Positions 36,047-45,340 are shown, counted from the first letter of the stretch. The stretch: 64,000 nt of DNA from CAZIXN01 sp039180415 (GCA_039180415.1 JBCDDH010000005.1:1-64000), one strand, 5' to 3'. Notes: generated by a model from the sequence alone, not told the origin. Program-made: numbers and translations.

Positions 36047-37117
36047 TTAGCGGCGCAGCTCGGCACCGGTGCGGCGGTTAAAGAAAAGGACTTCGCCGCC
36101 AGCTGAAGACGCAATCCAGGCGAGTAAATTATTGTCTTCAGTGGTGTCGATGACGATGGCGGCGGCACCTTCGGGGTGGAACAGGCCGTTGCCGGCGTCG
36201 GTCGCAATAGTGCCGGGTTCGTCGGTCTGGGCAGCGCTGACGAATTGAGGGGGGACGCGGTCGGCCTGGAAAACGGCGATGCCGACGACCGGTTCAAGCC
36301 GCTCGAAAGGGAGCTTCCGCCGGCCTTCCATGAATCCACGGGCGTCGGGTTCACGGTTTTCGGGACGGGACAGCAGCGTGCGGCTTTGGAAGTCGTCGAA
36401 CGTAATCCTTTCGGCGGTTGCACGGCGGAAATCTTCGAGCGTATCGGTCTGTGCGAACGCTTCGCGGGTGCTGGTGGTTTCCCAGAAGCCGTCCCCGTCC
36501 CCGTCGTAATAAACGTAGCCGTCCGCCCGCTGGAAACGTCGTAGGTTGTCTTCTGCGGTGTCGGTCGGATCGAGGCCTTGTGTGATCAGGTCGCCACGCC
36601 GACTGAACGACACTGCAAACGGCGGGGGCAACAGTTGCAATTCATCTTCGTCGGTACGAATGATGCCCAGCACGGCTACGCCGCGTGGCAGCAACAGGTC
36701 GTCTAGGTTCTGGATCGGCTTGTAGCCGTTGAAAATCGTTGTGCCGACCGGGGGCAGCTCGAGACGCCGGCCGCCCGTTTCTTCGGCGGCCTCGTCGTTC
36801 TCGCTGACCCGCAGTTCGTTGGCGGGCGTGACGATCAGGACGGCGCCGCTATAGCCATCACCATTGGCTTCCGCGTTTCGGCCTTGGTACGGATCGACAA
36901 ACGGCACATACCGGGTAGCGAATGCACGGGCCGCCGACACCGCGTTGGAGACCGAGTTGGCGGCCATCTGCTCAGAACTGGTCCGCAGCATGCCGCGGAT
37001 ATACGGAAAGCTTAGCCCTACCAACAGCGAGATGATCGCGATGACAACTAGCAACTCGATCAGTGTGAAGGCGTTGCGGCCACGATGACGCATCGGGGTG
37101 GCAATTTGCAAAGGCAT
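36047..37117 (-). CDS. GspH-like pseudopilin, enlarged
   Basis: 356 residues. RGRNAFTLIELLVVIAIISLLVGLSFPYIRGML is the prepilin signal and helix. The following QMAANSVSNAVSAARAFATRYV matches the GspH stalk, where Ala-rich helices precede the head. The ATG at 37117 shares a base with the gspG stop (TAATG); an internal ATG at 37093 would place the signal closer to the start. The head is about twice as large as normal. Minor pseudopilin of the T2SS-like machine. Confidence 0.7.
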   Translation of the reverse strand: MPLQIATPMRHRGRNAFTLIELLVVIAIISLLVGLSFPYIRGMLRTSSEQMAANSVSNAVSAARAFATRYVPFVDPYQGRNAEANGDGYSGAVLIVTPANELRVSENDEAAEETGGRRLELPPVGTTIFNGYKPIQNLDDLLLPRGVAVLGIIRTDEDELQLLPPPFAVSFSRRGDLITQGLDPTDTAEDNLRRFQRADGYVYYDGDGDGFWETTSTREAFAQTDTLEDFRRATAERITFDDFQSRTLLSRPENREPDARGFMEGRRKLPFERLEPVVGIAVFQADRVPPQFVSAAQTDEPGTIATDAGNGLFHPEGAAAIVIDTTEDNNLLAWIASSAGGEVLFFNRRTGAELRR

Positions 37118-37872
37118 TAGTCGATCTCGAAGCTGTAAACGTTGTCCTCGGCCAAGCGAGCCAGCTCGAGGTCTTCATCGGAGAGCGTGCCGCCATCTTC
37201 GAGTTCTGCCAATAATTCGGCATCACCGAATTCGCCGTCTGGTCCAGCTGAAGCAAAGAACGGTGTGGGATGGGCGGGGAGATAATCGTCGTCGGTGAAG
37301 CTGTCGCCATGACTGACCCGTGCGGCGTAGCGAAGCTTGGTATCCCATGGATCGGTCAACGTCCACAGCGAGACGTCCAGGTAGCGTTGGAGGCTGGTCG
37401 CGTTTCCGGACACGACTGAGAAAGGTGGGGGATCGCGGTCGTCGGAGTCAAAACCGTCATTTTCTTGGTCCCAACTCAGGCCCTGCCTGCCGATACCCGC
37501 ACGGACGATGCTTTCGGTGGTGCCGCCTAGTTGCATTACCCGAGAGAGATATAGACCGATGGTGGTGTCTTCCTCTTCATCGTCATCTTCCGAAACCACC
37601 AAATTCGGTATCGCATCGGCACCGGTGGTGAGGGTGTGGTTCGGCACTTCACCGCTATTCAGTTGGTATTCGTCCAGTCCGGCAGTTAGAGCATTGAGTG
37701 TGCCGCGGGCGCGGCTGACGTCGGCGTCGGCGAGCATGCGCAAAGCCACCGGTGAAAGGATGCCGACCAGGATCGCGATGATCGAAATGGTTACGAGTAA
37801 TTCGATCAGCGTGAAGCCCAGACGAAATTCAGACTGGGCTTTATGCGCGTTCTGGAAACGGGTCGGCGTCAT
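37117..37872 (-). CDS. GspG-like major pseudopilin
   Basis: 251 residues, against about 145 for GspG. The signal is FRLGFTLIELLVTISIIAILVGILSPVALRML. The next part, DADVSRARGTLNALTAGLDEYQLNSGEVPN, is the GspG core: a helix followed by L-x-x-Y-x-L-x-x-G-x-x-P. The variable region contains an Asp/Glu-rich stretch (VVSEDDDEEEDTT), and the end has SAGPDGEFGDAELL, like the calcium-binding D-G-x-x-G-T/D of GspG. This is the most recognisable pseudopilin in the operon. It follows gspF by 62 bases. Confidence 0.8.
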   Translation of the reverse strand: MTPTRFQNAHKAQSEFRLGFTLIELLVTISIIAILVGILSPVALRMLADADVSRARGTLNALTAGLDEYQLNSGEVPNHTLTTGADAIPNLVVSEDDDEEEDTTIGLYLSRVMQLGGTTESIVRAGIGRQGLSWDQENDGFDSDDRDPPPFSVVSGNATSLQRYLDVSLWTLTDPWDTKLRYAARVSHGDSFTDDDYLPAHPTPFFASAGPDGEFGDAELLAELEDGGTLSDEDLELARLAEDNVYSFEID

Positions 37873-37934
37873 GGCTCAACTCACAGGGAAACGGTTTGCA
37901 ATTCCAGTAATGCCACAAGTCGCGAGTCACGTTG

Positions 37935-39233
37935 TTACATCATCGAGCTCATCAGCTTGACGAGCGGCAGGAACAGGGCGACGACGATGAAGCCGACGAT
38001 GCCGCCGAGCACGACGACCATGATCGGTTCGAGCAGCGACACGAGGCCGGCCACCGCGGTGTCGACCTCTTCGTCGTAGTTGTCCGCGATCTTCAGCAGC
38101 ATCTTGTCGAGGTCGCCGGTCTCTTCGCCGACGTCGATCATGTTCACGACGATGGGGTCGCAGACCTTGGCTTTACGCAGCGGCTCGGCGAAGCTGTCGC
38201 CCTGACGCACGGAGTCGTGCACGTCGCGGAGGGCGTTGGCGTAGATGGCGTTGCCGGTGGTGTCGGCGGTGATGGTGATGGCGTCGAGGATGGGGACGCC
38301 CGCGTTGACCAGGGTGCCGAGGGTCCGGGTGAACTTCGCGATGGTGGACTTGCGGACCAGGTTGCCGATGATCGGGGCCTTGATGAAGATCCAGTCGGTG
38401 ATGAACTTGCCGCCGGAGGTTTTGCGGACGAGCTTCATCAAGAGCCAGAGGATGGGGGGCACGAAGATGAGGACGACGACACCGGGGATGGTCTGGTCGG
38501 GGTTGATGCCGAAGAGCGGGCCGGCGAGCCACTTGGAGGCTTCGATGAGGAAGAGGGTGAGCGCGGGCATCTCGGTGCCGAAGTCGTCGAAGATCTCGAT
38601 GAACTTGGGCACGATCAGGAGCATGATGCCCACGACGATGATCGACGCGACGCCGATGACCGCGGCGGGGTAGATCATGGCGGAGATGATCTTGGCCTTG
38701 AGCTTGGCGGCCTTTTCGAGGAAGTCGGCCAAGCGGGCGAGGATCAAGTCCAACACGCCGCCGATCTCGCCGGCGGCGATCATCTTGGTGTAAAGGGTGT
38801 TGAAGGCCTTGGGGTGCTTGGCCATCGCGTCGGAGAGGGCGGCGCCGGAGGAGACGTCCTCGTGGATCTCGGTGAGGGCCTTTTTGAGTGGGCCGGGCTT
38901 TTGTTGCTGTTCGAGGATCGCGAGCGAGCGGAGGATGGGCAGGCCGGCGTCCTGGAGGGTGGACATCTGGCGGGTGAACGTCGTGAGCTGCTTGTTGCTC
39001 ACGCCGCCGAAGGAGATGGTGATGTCGCCGCCCTTTTTCTTTTCGCCGCCGCCTCCGCCCTTGCCGCCGCCTTTGCCCGCGGCACCCTTCTTGGCCTTCT
39101 GTTCGCGGATGGCGGTGGGGAAGAAGCCTTGGCTCTTGATGCGGGCCGCGGCCTCGTCGGGATTGGCCGCGCTGATCGTGCCTTTCTGCGGCTTGCCCGC
39201 GTCGTTGAGCGCTTCGAACGAGTAGTTAGGCAT
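37935..39233 (-). CDS. gspF: type II secretion / type IV pilus inner-membrane platform protein
   Basis: 432 residues. MPNYSFEALNDAGKPQKGTISA opens the protein as in GspF/PilC. A Gly/Lys-rich linker at about 51-69 is an unusual insertion before the first cytoplasmic helical domain (TFTRQMSTLQDAGLPILRSLAILEQQ). Three transmembrane segments follow: IISAMIYPAAVIGVASIIVVGIML, VVVLIFVPPILWLLM, and LEPIMVVVLGGIVGFIVVALFLP. The two repeats contain GExSGxL-like motifs (AAGEIGGVLD; DVGEETGDLD). It transmits force from the GspE ATPase to the pseudopilus. It lies 98 bases downstream of gspE. Confidence 0.92.
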   Translation of the reverse strand: MPNYSFEALNDAGKPQKGTISAANPDEAAARIKSQGFFPTAIREQKAKKGAAGKGGGKGGGGGEKKKGGDITISFGGVSNKQLTTFTRQMSTLQDAGLPILRSLAILEQQQKPGPLKKALTEIHEDVSSGAALSDAMAKHPKAFNTLYTKMIAAGEIGGVLDLILARLADFLEKAAKLKAKIISAMIYPAAVIGVASIIVVGIMLLIVPKFIEIFDDFGTEMPALTLFLIEASKWLAGPLFGINPDQTIPGVVVLIFVPPILWLLMKLVRKTSGGKFITDWIFIKAPIIGNLVRKSTIAKFTRTLGTLVNAGVPILDAITITADTTGNAIYANALRDVHDSVRQGDSFAEPLRKAKVCDPIVVNMIDVGEETGDLDKMLLKIADNYDEEVDTAVAGLVSLLEPIMVVVLGGIVGFIVVALFLPLVKLMSSMM

Positions 39234-39331
39234 GGTGAACTCCTATCGCTTGATGGAGCCCCGGGGGGCAATCCGGGGCCGGGCCCGCATCCGCTCGCGG
39301 GCCTCCACTCAACTCCCGGGTCGGCGAGGAT

Positions 39332-41092
39332 TCAATCCTCGATCATCGTTTCCCGGACGACCTCGTCCAGGCTGGTCAAGCCGTCGTACATGGCGATCAG
39401 GCCGGTCTGTCGGAGCGTCCGCATCCCGCGCTTGCGGGCTTCGGAACGCAGCAGCTGCGAGCTCGCCTGCTTCATGATCAGGTCGCGCAACTCGTCGTCG
39501 AGCACCATGATTTCGTACAGGCCCATGCGGCCCTTGTAGCCTGACTGGTTGCAGAAGTCGCAGCCCCGCCCGCGGAACAACTGCCGGCCTTCCAGGTCTT
39601 CGAGCGTGAGGTTCAGGGCGAACAGCTCGTCCTCGGTGGGGTCGTAGGCTTCCTTGCACCGCGGGCAGATCTTCCGGACCAGCCGCTGGGCGACGATGCC
39701 TTCGATTGTGGCGGTGATGAGGAAGGATTCCAGCCCCAGGTCTAGGAGGCGCGCGATCGATGAAGGCGCGTCGTTGGTGTGCAGGGTGGTGAACACCAGG
39801 TGGCCCGTCAGCGAGGCCTGCACCGCGATCTGGGCGGTCTCGAGGTCGCGGGTCTCGCCGACGAGGATGATGTCGGGGTCTTGCCGGAGGAACGACCGTA
39901 GCGCCGACGCGAACGTGAGGCCGACCGCGGGGTTGACCTGCACCTGGCAGAGCCCGTCGATGTCGTATTCAACAGGGTCCTCGGCGGTGAGGATCTTCTC
40001 GCTGATCTCGTTGAGTTCCGCCAGAGCGGAATACAAGGTGGTGGTCTTGCCCGAGCCGGTGGGCCCGGTGACGATGACGATGCCGTTGGGCTTGTGGATC
40101 AGCTGGCGGAAGGTGTCCAGGTCGTCGGGCCGCATGCCGACCGAGTCGAGGGACAATTTGGTGTTGGTGCGGTCGAGCACACGCATGACGACCGACTCGC
40201 CGAACATCGTGGGCAGCACCGCGACGCGGAGGTCCACGGGATTGGCGCCGACCGTCAGCTCGATCCGGCCGTCTTGGGGGAGGCGGCGTTCGGCGATGTC
40301 CAGGTCGGCCATGACCTTCACGCGGGAGACGATCGGCAGGGCCAGGTGCCGCGGCGGGGGGATCATCTCGTAGAGCACGCCGTCGATGCGGTACCGCCTC
40401 TTGAACTCGTCCTCGAACGGCTCGAAGTGGATGTCGGAGGCCTTGTCCTTAATCGCTTGGAGCAGGACGAGATTGAGCAGCCGGATCACCCGGTTGTCGT
40501 TGGCCATCTCGATCTGTTCTTCGAGATCGACCGACTTGGAGCCGTCGAGCACGAAGTCGTCGTCTTCGTCGGTCTCGCCGTAGAACTCGTCCATCAGCGA
40601 CTGCAGCGAGTCTTCATCCTCGCCGTAGTGCTGCTCGATCCGTTTCTCGAGCTCTTCCTCGGAGGCGACGACCGCATCGACGGAAAAGCCCATCATCAGT
40701 TGGAGCGTGTCTAAGGCTTGATAGTTGTCCGCGGATTTGACGGCGACGGTCAGCCGCTTCTTGCCCTCGTCGTACGACAACGGCAAAACCGAATAGGTGT
40801 TCGCCATCTCCGCGGGGATCTTCTTGAGGACCTCTTCGGGGATGTCGAACTCGGCCAGGTTGACCATCGCCATGCCCTGCTGGGCGGCGAGCCCCTGATT
40901 GAGCTGGTCGGCATTGACGTAGCCCAGTTCGATCAGCAGCGTGCCGATCGGTGCTCTGCGGGTCTTCTGCAGCGACAGTGCTTCTTGCACTTGATCTCGG
41001 GTGCAGAACCCCAGCTTGGTCAAGACACGGCCGATACGACGGCCTTTGAGGTCGGCGCTTTTCGAAGATTTGGGGGCGGTCTTCTGGGCCAT
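39332..41092 (-). CDS. gspE: type II secretion / type IV pilus assembly ATPase
   Basis: 586 residues. The N-terminal GspE/MshEN domain is RRIGRVLTKLGFCTRDQVQEALSLQKTRRAPIGTLLIELG. The ATPase core follows, with Walker A GPTGSGKTTT (Lys349), the aspartate box, Walker B-like RQDPDIILVGETRD, and the His box HTNDAPSS. A four-cysteine zinc site CPRC...CDFC near the C-terminus is typical of GspE/PilB. It powers pseudopilus assembly at the inner membrane. First gene of the operon E-F-G-H-I-J-K-HIT-prepilin; genes for the secretin GspD and for C, L, M and N are not in the window. Confidence 0.93.
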   Translation of the reverse strand: MAQKTAPKSSKSADLKGRRIGRVLTKLGFCTRDQVQEALSLQKTRRAPIGTLLIELGYVNADQLNQGLAAQQGMAMVNLAEFDIPEEVLKKIPAEMANTYSVLPLSYDEGKKRLTVAVKSADNYQALDTLQLMMGFSVDAVVASEEELEKRIEQHYGEDEDSLQSLMDEFYGETDEDDDFVLDGSKSVDLEEQIEMANDNRVIRLLNLVLLQAIKDKASDIHFEPFEDEFKRRYRIDGVLYEMIPPPRHLALPIVSRVKVMADLDIAERRLPQDGRIELTVGANPVDLRVAVLPTMFGESVVMRVLDRTNTKLSLDSVGMRPDDLDTFRQLIHKPNGIVIVTGPTGSGKTTTLYSALAELNEISEKILTAEDPVEYDIDGLCQVQVNPAVGLTFASALRSFLRQDPDIILVGETRDLETAQIAVQASLTGHLVFTTLHTNDAPSSIARLLDLGLESFLITATIEGIVAQRLVRKICPRCKEAYDPTEDELFALNLTLEDLEGRQLFRGRGCDFCNQSGYKGRMGLYEIMVLDDELRDLIMKQASSQLLRSEARKRGMRTLRQTGLIAMYDGLTSLDEVVRETMIED

Positions 41093-41187
41093 GCGTCGCC
41101 TTACCTAAAGAGTCAATTGTTTCGTATTCCAGGTGTCTTAGCGAATCGGGCTTGATTTCAAACTAAAAACACGAGAGACCATGAGCT

Positions 41188-41215
41188 AGCATAGTGTAAG
41201 GACATTGGATTCCAA
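41188..41215 (-). promoter_or_regulatory. candidate promoter of the gsp operon
   Basis: On the minus strand TTGGAA, 16-base spacer, TATGCT. It gives a leader of about 90 bases before gspE, in the AT-richer 224-base gap shared with divergent proA. Confidence 0.35.
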
Positions 41216-41304
41216 GCCGTATGCTAGGGGTTTGCGAGACGGGCGAATGGAAAGTGGAACAATGTTTGATTTTCAAATCCTCCAATGGAGGCGAATCCAA
41301 CCGA

Positions 41305-41310
41305 TAAACT
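41305..41310 (+). promoter_or_regulatory. -10 box of proA (leaderless)
   Basis: TAAACT, six bases (GCCACC) before the ATG at 41317. It selects this ATG over those at 41323 and 41338. Confidence 0.5.
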
Positions 41311-41316
41311 GCCACC

Positions 41317-42612
41317 ATGACGATGTCTCCGACCGCGATGGAAACCGATCTGGCCGCATACTGCACGGAGTTGGCTCGTTCGGCTCGGGCTTCGTCTCGG
41401 GTTGTCTCGGCCGCGTCGGGAAGTGTTCGTCAGGCGGCTTTGATCGGGATGGCTGAGGCGGTGGAAAGCCGCGCGTCCGAATTGCAAGCGGCTAACCAGC
41501 AGGACCTCGACGCCGCGCCAAGCTTGGGGCTGACCGAAGCGATGATCGATCGGCTTCGCTTGACCGACGCCCGGCTGGAATCGATGGCCCGGGGTGTACG
41601 CGACATCGCCGCTCAAGAAGACCCGGTGGGGGCGGTGCTCGACGGCAGGGTCCTACCCAACGGGATCCGCCTGCTGCGTCGGCGGGTGCCTCTGGGCGTG
41701 GTATTGATCATTTTCGAGAGCCGGCCGAACGTCACGGCGGACGCGGCGGCGCTGTGTCTCAAAGCCGGGAACGCGGCGATCCTGCGGGGCGGGAAGGAGG
41801 CGCTGCACAGCAACCGGGCGATCGCCGAGTGCGTCCGGTCGGGCTTGGAGCGGGCCGGTCTGCCGGGGGACGCGGTGCAACTGGTCGGCACCACGGACCG
41901 GGCCGCGGTGGGGCACCTGCTGCAGCTCGATCAGGACATCGACGTGTGCATCCCGCGTGGCGGCGAGAGCCTGATCCGTGCGGTGGTGACGCAGAGCAAG
42001 ATCCCGGTCATCAAGCACTACACGGGCAACTGCCACGTCTACATCGACGAGCACGCCGATCCGAAGAAGGCCGTGGAAATCGCTTTGAATGCCAAAACCC
42101 AGCGCACGGGTGTATGCAACGCCGCGGAGACGTTCCTGTTCCACGCGGGGTGTGTAGACAACGGGCTACTGAAGCGGGCCTGCGTCGCGTTGCTGGACGC
42201 GGGGGTGGAGCTTCGGGCCTGTGAGCGCACCCGGTCGGCGGTCGGTGGGCACGCCGGGCTGCTCCAAGCGGGCGACGACGACTGGGCCGCCGAATATCTG
42301 GACATGATCGCCGCGGTGCGGGTGGTGGACTCGGTGGCGGACGCGGCCGACCACATCAACCGCTGGGGCAGCCGACACACCGACGCGATCGTGAGCGAGC
42401 GTGTCGGCCGCATCCAGGCATTCATGCAGGCGGTGGACACGGCCAATCTGATGGTGAACTGCTCGACGCGGTTCAGCGACGGCCAGGAATACGGCTTGGG
42501 CGCGGAAATCGGCATCAGCACCGACAAGCTGCACGCCCGCGGTCCCATGGGCGCGGCCGATTTATGCACCTACCAGTGGGTCGCGCAAGGCAACGGTCAG
42601 ACGCGGGCGTAG
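41317..42612 (+). CDS. proA: gamma-glutamyl phosphate reductase
   Basis: 431 residues, normal length. Aldehyde-dehydrogenase fold: RRRVPLGVVLIIFESRPNVTADAAALCLKAGNAAILRGGKEA, PRGGESLIRAVV, and the catalytic Cys267 in KTQRTGVCNAAET. The C-terminal signature is NCSTRFSDGQEYGLGAEIGISTDKLHARGPMGAADLCTYQW. It makes glutamate-5-semialdehyde with NADPH for proline synthesis. No proB or proC nearby. Divergent from the gsp operon. Confidence 0.95.
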   Translation: MTMSPTAMETDLAAYCTELARSARASSRVVSAASGSVRQAALIGMAEAVESRASELQAANQQDLDAAPSLGLTEAMIDRLRLTDARLESMARGVRDIAAQEDPVGAVLDGRVLPNGIRLLRRRVPLGVVLIIFESRPNVTADAAALCLKAGNAAILRGGKEALHSNRAIAECVRSGLERAGLPGDAVQLVGTTDRAAVGHLLQLDQDIDVCIPRGGESLIRAVVTQSKIPVIKHYTGNCHVYIDEHADPKKAVEIALNAKTQRTGVCNAAETFLFHAGCVDNGLLKRACVALLDAGVELRACERTRSAVGGHAGLLQAGDDDWAAEYLDMIAAVRVVDSVADAADHINRWGSRHTDAIVSERVGRIQAFMQAVDTANLMVNCSTRFSDGQEYGLGAEIGISTDKLHARGPMGAADLCTYQWVAQGNGQTRA

Positions 42613-42717
42613 CCGCAAGGCAAGGCGGTGATTCGCGGCCGGGTTTGTGTGTCCTACTCTTCCGGATTTGGGAAACCCTGCTCGCCCGTTCCCGCCGTCG
42701 AGATCGCCGAGGGATTT

Positions 42718-42752
42718 AGCATTGTTCTGGATGAATTCTCCGAGACAATGCT
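42718..42752. promoter_or_regulatory. inverted repeat upstream of a prepilin gene
   Basis: AGCATTGT (42718-42725) and ACAATGCT (42745-42752), 19 bases apart and 20 bases before the start. Either an operator or a 5' hairpin. Confidence 0.3.
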
Positions 42753-42772
42753 CTTAATTCAGGAGACGCTTT

Positions 42773-43636
42773 ATGGCCCCGACTTCTCCGACGCCCGGCC
42801 CCGCCCAACCCCGCGTTCGCCGACGCGGCGGCTTCACACTCATCGAACTGCTCGTCACGATCGCCATTATCGCGTTGCTGATCGGCATCCTCTTGCCGGT
42901 GCTCTTCGCCGTGCGTGGTGCGGGGCGGTCGGCGATGTGCCTGTCGAACCTTCGGAGCGTGACGCAGGCGGCGCTGGTGTTCTCGGCCGATCACCGCGAC
43001 CAATTGCCCAGCAACCGCGTCCGGTCCGATGCGGTGCCGGACATCTCGACGGGCGCCACGAATGCTCACATCACCTGGCGCGCGTTCCTGGTGCTGAAGA
43101 ACTACCTGCCCGATGGGCCCGACGCGAGCGACGCCGGCGAGACGGGGTCGGACGTTTGGCTGTGTCCGTCCGCGCCCACCGGCGCGTTGTCCGAGCAGGC
43201 GCAGTTCGACGGCTTCGCGACGTACTGCGAGGACGACGTGGTGAGCAACTACGCCTACAACGGCATGCTCGCTTGGAGGTACCCGCCGCCGATCGACCCG
43301 GAAGACATCGACTTGATCCGCATCAAGCAGCCGAGCGTCACGTTTGCGGTAGGCGAGACGCGTGCGCAATGGCCGGACGTGCGGGAGCTGCTGATCGACG
43401 TGTGGACGCCGCCGCCGTTTGTCGCGGGCACCGAGGCGGGCGACGCGGCGTGGGACGGCGGGGGCGTGTTCTCGTGGTGGCACGCCGGCGACGCGCACTG
43501 GGCGATGTTCGACGGCTCGGTGAGTTCGATGGGTCTGCTGGAAACGGTGCAGGGCACGCCGCGCTGGCGCAACGTGCCGGTCGAAGCGGGCTTCTACGAC
43601 GACTGGCCGGAGCGCGTGGCTCCGAAGTACCGGTAA
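42773..43636 (+). CDS. H-X9-DG type prepilin-like protein
   Basis: 287 residues. GGAG lies nine bases before the ATG. The prepilin signal is RRGGFTLIELLVTIAIIALLIGILLPVLFAVRG, followed by CLSNLRSVTQAALVFSADHRDQLPSN, nearly the same block as in the 26797-27663 protein. The H-x9-DG motif is HAGDAHWAMFDG near the C-terminus. The family is heavily expanded in planctomycetes. It lies away from the gsp operon, after proA and convergent with nuoG (3 bases between stops), so it is probably transcribed alone and may use the same export machine. Confidence 0.85.
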   Translation: MAPTSPTPGPAQPRVRRRGGFTLIELLVTIAIIALLIGILLPVLFAVRGAGRSAMCLSNLRSVTQAALVFSADHRDQLPSNRVRSDAVPDISTGATNAHITWRAFLVLKNYLPDGPDASDAGETGSDVWLCPSAPTGALSEQAQFDGFATYCEDDVVSNYAYNGMLAWRYPPPIDPEDIDLIRIKQPSVTFAVGETRAQWPDVRELLIDVWTPPPFVAGTEAGDAAWDGGGVFSWWHAGDAHWAMFDGSVSSMGLLETVQGTPRWRNVPVEAGFYDDWPERVAPKYR

Positions 43637-43639
43637 GGC

Positions 43640-45298
43640 TTACAGCGCGACGAATTCGACTTCGCTGAGCGGGACCTCTTCGTCCGTGGGGTGATGCACT
43701 TCCGTGACGAAGGATCCGCCGAGTTGTTCGCGGACGGCGGCGGCGTCGTACTTCCCAGAGCGCCTGCCCCCGAGGCGGGCGAGCAGGTCGGTGGCGATCT
43801 GGCCTTCAGTTTTGGCGCCTTCGAGGACGGGGATCGCTTCCGCGAACGCTTGGATGCGGTTCGTGGCGTTTTCGAACGTGCCGGCCTTTTCAAGCCATGT
43901 CGCGCCCGGAAGCACGACGTCCGCGCCGCCGGTGCCCGCATCCACCAAGACGCCGGGCAGCGTGTCGATCAGCGCAACAAACTTGCCGTTCAGGGCGGAG
44001 CGGAAGTCGTCGGTGATCCAGGCGTTGGGGTAGTTGCCGGTGAGGACGACGGCGTGGAGGTTCGTCAGGTCCAGCGCGTCGAACTCGAGCACGTTGTCGG
44101 CCACGCCCTGCAAGGCGCGGCGGACGCCGCGGGCGTTGGGCGCTTTCTCGGCGCGGATCGTGTAGCCGCCGGGGAAGGCGCGGTCTTGTCCGTCCACGGG
44201 CACGGGGCCCACGGCCAAGACGGCCTGGGGGTCGAGCTTTCGGGCGAGGGTGCCGAGCAGGAAGGCTTCCTCGCTGGCGAGCATGGGCGAAACGACAAAG
44301 GCCAACGCCCCCTCGCCCTTCTTGAGCTTGGTGACTTCGAGCTTTTCGAGCAGCGTGTCGTAAGCAGTGTTGAAGTCCGTGGGCTCGTGCGTGCCGTGCC
44401 GCTTGACCAGCGGCGTGGTCAGGCGGTCCGGCGAATGGACGTGTTTCCAGCCGTAGCGGATCTCGTCGGAGGTCCACCATTGGTTGACGTCGAGGTTGGT
44501 ACGGGGCTTGAGGCGGTAGACCTTGCCCTCGTTGGTTTCGACGGAGAGGTTGTCGCCGGAGGCGGTGACGCCGTCGATGCTGGGGGTCTTGGTGAGGTTC
44601 CAGACGCGCATCGACATCAGGAAGTCTTTGTCCAGCAAAGCGCCGACGGGGCAGATGTCCACGACGTTGCCGGCGAGCGGGTTGTCCAGGGGCTTGCCGG
44701 GGAAGACGTCGATCTGTTCCTCGGAGCCGCGGCCGAACACGCCCAGTTCGTCGGTGCCGGTGACCTCGCGGGTGAAGCGGACGCACCGGGTGCACATGAT
44801 GCAGCGGTCGGAGTAAAGCAGCACGTCCGGGCCGAGGTCTTTCTTGGGCTGCTTGATCTTGTCTTCCTGGAACCGGGAGGACGAGTTGCCGTAGCGGTAG
44901 CTGTAGTCCTGCAGCGAGCACTCGCCGGCCTGGTCGCACACCGGGCAGTCCAGCGGGTGGTTGATCAGCAGGTACTCCATGACCGCCTTCTGGTTGCCGA
45001 CGGTCTTGGGGCTTTGGAGATGGATGACCGCGCCGTCGACGGCGGGCGTCTGGCAGGTGGGCACGAGCTTGGGGATCAGCTCGAGCTTGCCGTCGTTGCG
45101 GGGGTTGGGTTGGGAGACTTCGGCCAGGCAGATGCGGCAGGACGCGACCACGGACATGCCCGGGTGGTAGCAGTAGTGCGGGATCTCGATGCCGTTATCG
45201 AGGGCGACCTGAAGCAGGCTCGGCTTGGTGGACGGGTCGAACTCGCACCGCCGGCCTTCGACGGTGACGGCGGCGGGCTTGGTGGTTTCGTCGGGCAT
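43640..45298 (-). CDS. nuoG: NADH-quinone oxidoreductase subunit G-like, short form
   Basis: 552 residues; NuoG usually has 680-910. The [2Fe-2S] ligands are C43, C54, C57 and C82; the N5 [4Fe-4S] ligands are H114, C118, C121 and C127; and the N4 ligands are C166, C169, C172 and C216. All are present. The molybdopterin-oxidoreductase-like C-terminal domain is shortened (ends ...EVPLSEVEFVAL). NuoG belongs to the peripheral arm of complex I, passing electrons from NADH towards quinone. No other nuo gene is adjacent. TAAACT lies six bases before the ATG, back to back with the promoter of the next gene. Confidence 0.85.
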   Translation of the reverse strand: MPDETTKPAAVTVEGRRCEFDPSTKPSLLQVALDNGIEIPHYCYHPGMSVVASCRICLAEVSQPNPRNDGKLELIPKLVPTCQTPAVDGAVIHLQSPKTVGNQKAVMEYLLINHPLDCPVCDQAGECSLQDYSYRYGNSSSRFQEDKIKQPKKDLGPDVLLYSDRCIMCTRCVRFTREVTGTDELGVFGRGSEEQIDVFPGKPLDNPLAGNVVDICPVGALLDKDFLMSMRVWNLTKTPSIDGVTASGDNLSVETNEGKVYRLKPRTNLDVNQWWTSDEIRYGWKHVHSPDRLTTPLVKRHGTHEPTDFNTAYDTLLEKLEVTKLKKGEGALAFVVSPMLASEEAFLLGTLARKLDPQAVLAVGPVPVDGQDRAFPGGYTIRAEKAPNARGVRRALQGVADNVLEFDALDLTNLHAVVLTGNYPNAWITDDFRSALNGKFVALIDTLPGVLVDAGTGGADVVLPGATWLEKAGTFENATNRIQAFAEAIPVLEGAKTEGQIATDLLARLGGRRSGKYDAAAVREQLGGSFVTEVHHPTDEEVPLSEVEFVAL

Positions 45299-45304
45299 GG
45301 CGGG

Positions 45305-45310
45305 AGTTTA
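45305..45310 (-). promoter_or_regulatory. -10 box of nuoG (leaderless)
   Basis: TAAACT, six bases (CCCGCC) before the ATG at 45298. Confidence 0.5.
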
Positions 45311-45334
45311 GCGGGGCGGTGGCGGTCGGCCCTT

Positions 45335-45340
45335 TAACAT
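45335..45340 (+). promoter_or_regulatory. -10 box of metallophosphoesterase gene (leaderless)
   Basis: TAACAT, six bases (GCTCGC) before the ATG at 45347. Confidence 0.5.

Noticed and set aside
37932..39539. 535-residue Asp/Glu/Gly-rich plus-strand frame opposite gspF
   Set aside because: Antisense of gspF; composition is explained by the codon bias of the real gene.
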